The notes beneath the pieces are model-generated. The model ran no database searches, was not told where the DNA came from, and saw only the letters and a program-made list of their open reading frames with translations. The translations under genes and the position numbers were made by a program. Below, piece by piece: positions 62,658 to 64,000 of a DNA stretch of 64,000 nt (positions are counted from its first letter, which is position 1; the number at the start of each line of letters is the position of its first letter). Source of the DNA: JAAUTG01 sp964458705 (lineage in GTDB: Bacteria; Bacteroidota; Bacteroidia; Chitinophagales; Saprospiraceae); assembly GCA_964458705.1 (NCBI GenBank), contig CAYWKD010000018.1:1-64000 (forward strand), in the 5' to 3' direction.

Positions 62658-63257
62658 TCACGGCACAAGCCAGTCGCTATTCCATTGCTCGGACTGCCAT
62701 GTGAATAAAGCGCGTTGATGTCCTTCACGATGTAGGTGCAGCCAATCTATTTTAGTTACCTCACACGCCAAGACGACAAAGCTTTCAAAGAAGTGCTCTG
62801 TCTTTTGAATGTCTAGTCCTGATTCATTCCAAAAATCAGGTAGCTGATTTTCCAAAGAAACTTGGATCGTGCCAGGTGCTGCTTTAGTAGAATAGTCCTT
62901 TCGATTGCGTACAGGTATTTTTTGCCATTGAGCTTTGGCTACCTCATCATTATGATGTATTGCAATCGCTCCATAAGCTCGAATTTGAATCTTCCTTGTT
63001 GCATTCCAAAATACCCAACAGGTTTCACTATTGGTTTGCAATTCGGCGACTTTAGCGCTTCTGTAATCCGTATAACAGACTAAAGTCCGTTGAGTCGTAT
63101 CCACTGATCGTAACACGACTGTTCTCGCATTCGGCAGATCATCATTGATTGTAGTCAAAACGGGTGTACGAAAAGGGTCGTTTCGTTGCACAGTTGACCG
63201 AAAAAGTAAATTCCAAGCAGAGCGCAGCACATCATCTAATTGTTCAAATCGTTCCAA
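62658..63257 (-). CDS. Pyridoxamine 5'-phosphate oxidase-related flavoprotein
   Basis: 199 residues of the split-barrel FMN-binding fold. Features: NARTVVLRSVDTTQRTLVCY (about 43-62), TDYRSAKVAELQTNSETCWV (about 63-82), RKIQIRAYGAIAIHHND (about 87-103) and the C-terminal RALFTWQSEQWNSDWLVP. It resembles the Alr4036-type PNPOx-like proteins common in cyanobacteria and Bacteroidota rather than true PdxH, whose substrate-binding C-terminus (RLHDR-type) is missing. It probably binds FMN; the reaction is unknown. Convergent with rpe, divergent from the AAA+ gene. Confidence 0.85.
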   Translation of the reverse strand: MERFEQLDDVLRSAWNLLFRSTVQRNDPFRTPVLTTINDDLPNARTVVLRSVDTTQRTLVCYTDYRSAKVAELQTNSETCWVFWNATRKIQIRAYGAIAIHHNDEVAKAQWQKIPVRNRKDYSTKAAPGTIQVSLENQLPDFWNESGLDIQKTEHFFESFVVLACEVTKIDWLHLHREGHQRALFTWQSEQWNSDWLVP

Positions 63258-63372
63258 AATATTAAGGATTGTTTATTGAAGAACTATATAGAGCATAATA
63301 TGTTAGATGAATCTGAAAGAATTTAATAGAATTTATATCAGCCAAAACAGCACATACATCAATAGTTACTAC

Positions 63373-64000
63373 ATGAATTATTCAAAAACACTCGGTGAAT
63401 TAAAAGAGACAGGCTATCAGCCTAAATCTATTAAGGAAGAATTGCGAAGTAACCTCATTCAAAAACTCAAGAATAAGGAAACCGTGTTCGATGGCATCTT
63501 AGGTTTTGATGAAACGGTGATTCCAGATGTGGAGCGCGCTATTTTATCAAAGCATAATATCCTATTACTCGGGTTAAGAGGGCAGGCAAAAACGAGAATT
63601 GCTCGTTTGCTAATACATTTGTTGGATGAGTACATGCCAGTTGTGGCAGGTAGTGAGCTGAACGACGATCCAATGCAACCACTTTCTCGCTTTGCGCTTG
63701 ATCTTATCAATGAAAAAGGGGACGATACACCAATAGAATGGGTACATAGAAATGAGCGTTATGTTGAGAAATTAGCTACGCCAGATGTGAGTGTAGCCGA
63801 TTTAATTGGCGATGTTGACCCGATTAAAGCAGCTACGATGAAGCTCTCTTATTCAGATGAGCGCGTAATTCACTTCGGTTTAGTGCCGAGATCACATCGT
63901 TCTATATTCGTAATCAATGAGCTACCTGATTTGCAAGCACGTATTCAGGTATCTTTGTTCAATATGCTGCAAGAAGGAGACATTCAGATTAGAGGGTTCA
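63373..64000 (+). CDS. Magnesium chelatase-type AAA+ ATPase (cut by window end)
   Basis: N-terminal 209 residues of a longer protein. After MNYSKTLGELKETGYQPKSI the ATPase domain opens: VIPDVERAILSKHNILLLGL with the Walker A variant GLRGQAKTRIAR (about 67-78), then ATPDVSVADLIGDVDPIKAA and the Walker B-like RSIFVINELPDLQARIQVSL with sensor region LQEGDIQIRG, as in BchI/ChlI-like AAA+ proteins and the MoxR-like group. In Bacteroidota such genes often stand before a von Willebrand factor A protein; its presence here cannot be seen. It starts 115 bp from the divergent PNPOx-like gene. Confidence 0.85.
   Translation, partial: MNYSKTLGELKETGYQPKSIKEELRSNLIQKLKNKETVFDGILGFDETVIPDVERAILSKHNILLLGLRGQAKTRIARLLIHLLDEYMPVVAGSELNDDPMQPLSRFALDLINEKGDDTPIEWVHRNERYVEKLATPDVSVADLIGDVDPIKAATMKLSYSDERVIHFGLVPRSHRSIFVINELPDLQARIQVSLFNMLQEGDIQIRGF

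Noticed and set aside
1..64000. tRNA, rRNA, CRISPR arrays, insertion sequences
   Set aside because: Intergenic regions were read for cloverleaf arms, regularly spaced direct repeats and transposase motifs; none were found.

Overview
The window comes from a low-GC member of the Bacteroidota, most likely a marine or freshwater Saprospiria-like lineage. The evidence is a SusC/SusD pair, three proteins with type IX secretion (T9SS) C-terminal sorting domains plus a SprE/PorW-like T9SS lipoprotein, families largely confined to the phylum (DUF6089, DUF6427, MerC-only proteins), and promoters of the TTTG-N19..21-TAnnTTTG type, clearest in front of rpsF. Genus cannot be fixed from the sequence alone. 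No rRNA, tRNA, CRISPR array or insertion sequence was found.

Bases 1-7980 form an accessory island. All its intact genes lie on the + strand, it is very A/T rich, and the genes are separated by imperfect palindromes of about 130 bp. These look like integron attC sites of a cluster lacking a visible integrase (CALIN-like). Its cargo is a TIR-like effector, a CNNM/CBS membrane protein, a small lipoprotein, a helix-turn-helix protein, an overlapping cytosine methyltransferase and HpaII-type restriction endonuclease pair, and a two-helix membrane protein. A second, 132-bp near-identical repeat occurs twice inside, and a decayed third copy marks the right edge.

Bases 7980-30200 are mostly core genes: a GatB/YqeY protein; a GH57 glycosidase divergent from an ATP-grasp ligase and a class I glutamine amidotransferase; a rhodanese; the rpsF-rpsR-rplI operon; purQ; a polyprenyl diphosphate synthase; a membrane-anchored MutS-like ATPase divergent from an XRE/RamB-like regulator; two OmpA-family proteins; an aldo/keto reductase; the heptose adenylyltransferase rfaE2; a Tat-exported DUF1501 protein; and rpsT.

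Bases 30300-50300 are surface and uptake functions: a 1419-residue T9SS cargo protein with six CHRD repeats and three DUF11 repeats; a Nudix-like protein without a Nudix box; a MerC protein behind a perfect palindromic operator; a three-gene phosphonate/phosphate operon (phosphonatase-like hydrolase, TIGR03364-type FAD oxidoreductase, alkaline-phosphatase-superfamily enzyme) facing a SusCD transporter across an unfamiliar DNA-binding regulator; and a 1600-residue PKD-repeat protein exported by T9SS.

Bases 50300-64000 hold a HEPN-MNT toxin-antitoxin pair with a third small gene, a purple-acid-phosphatase-like lipoprotein, the arsenosugar-pathway radical SAM enzyme ArsS with its carboxymuconolactone-decarboxylase-like partner, another T9SS cargo protein, the SprE/PorW-like TPR lipoprotein, a YdcF-family protein, ribulose-phosphate 3-epimerase with a promoter that predicts a leaderless message, a PNPOx-like flavoprotein, and the start of a magnesium-chelatase-type AAA+ ATPase cut by the window end.
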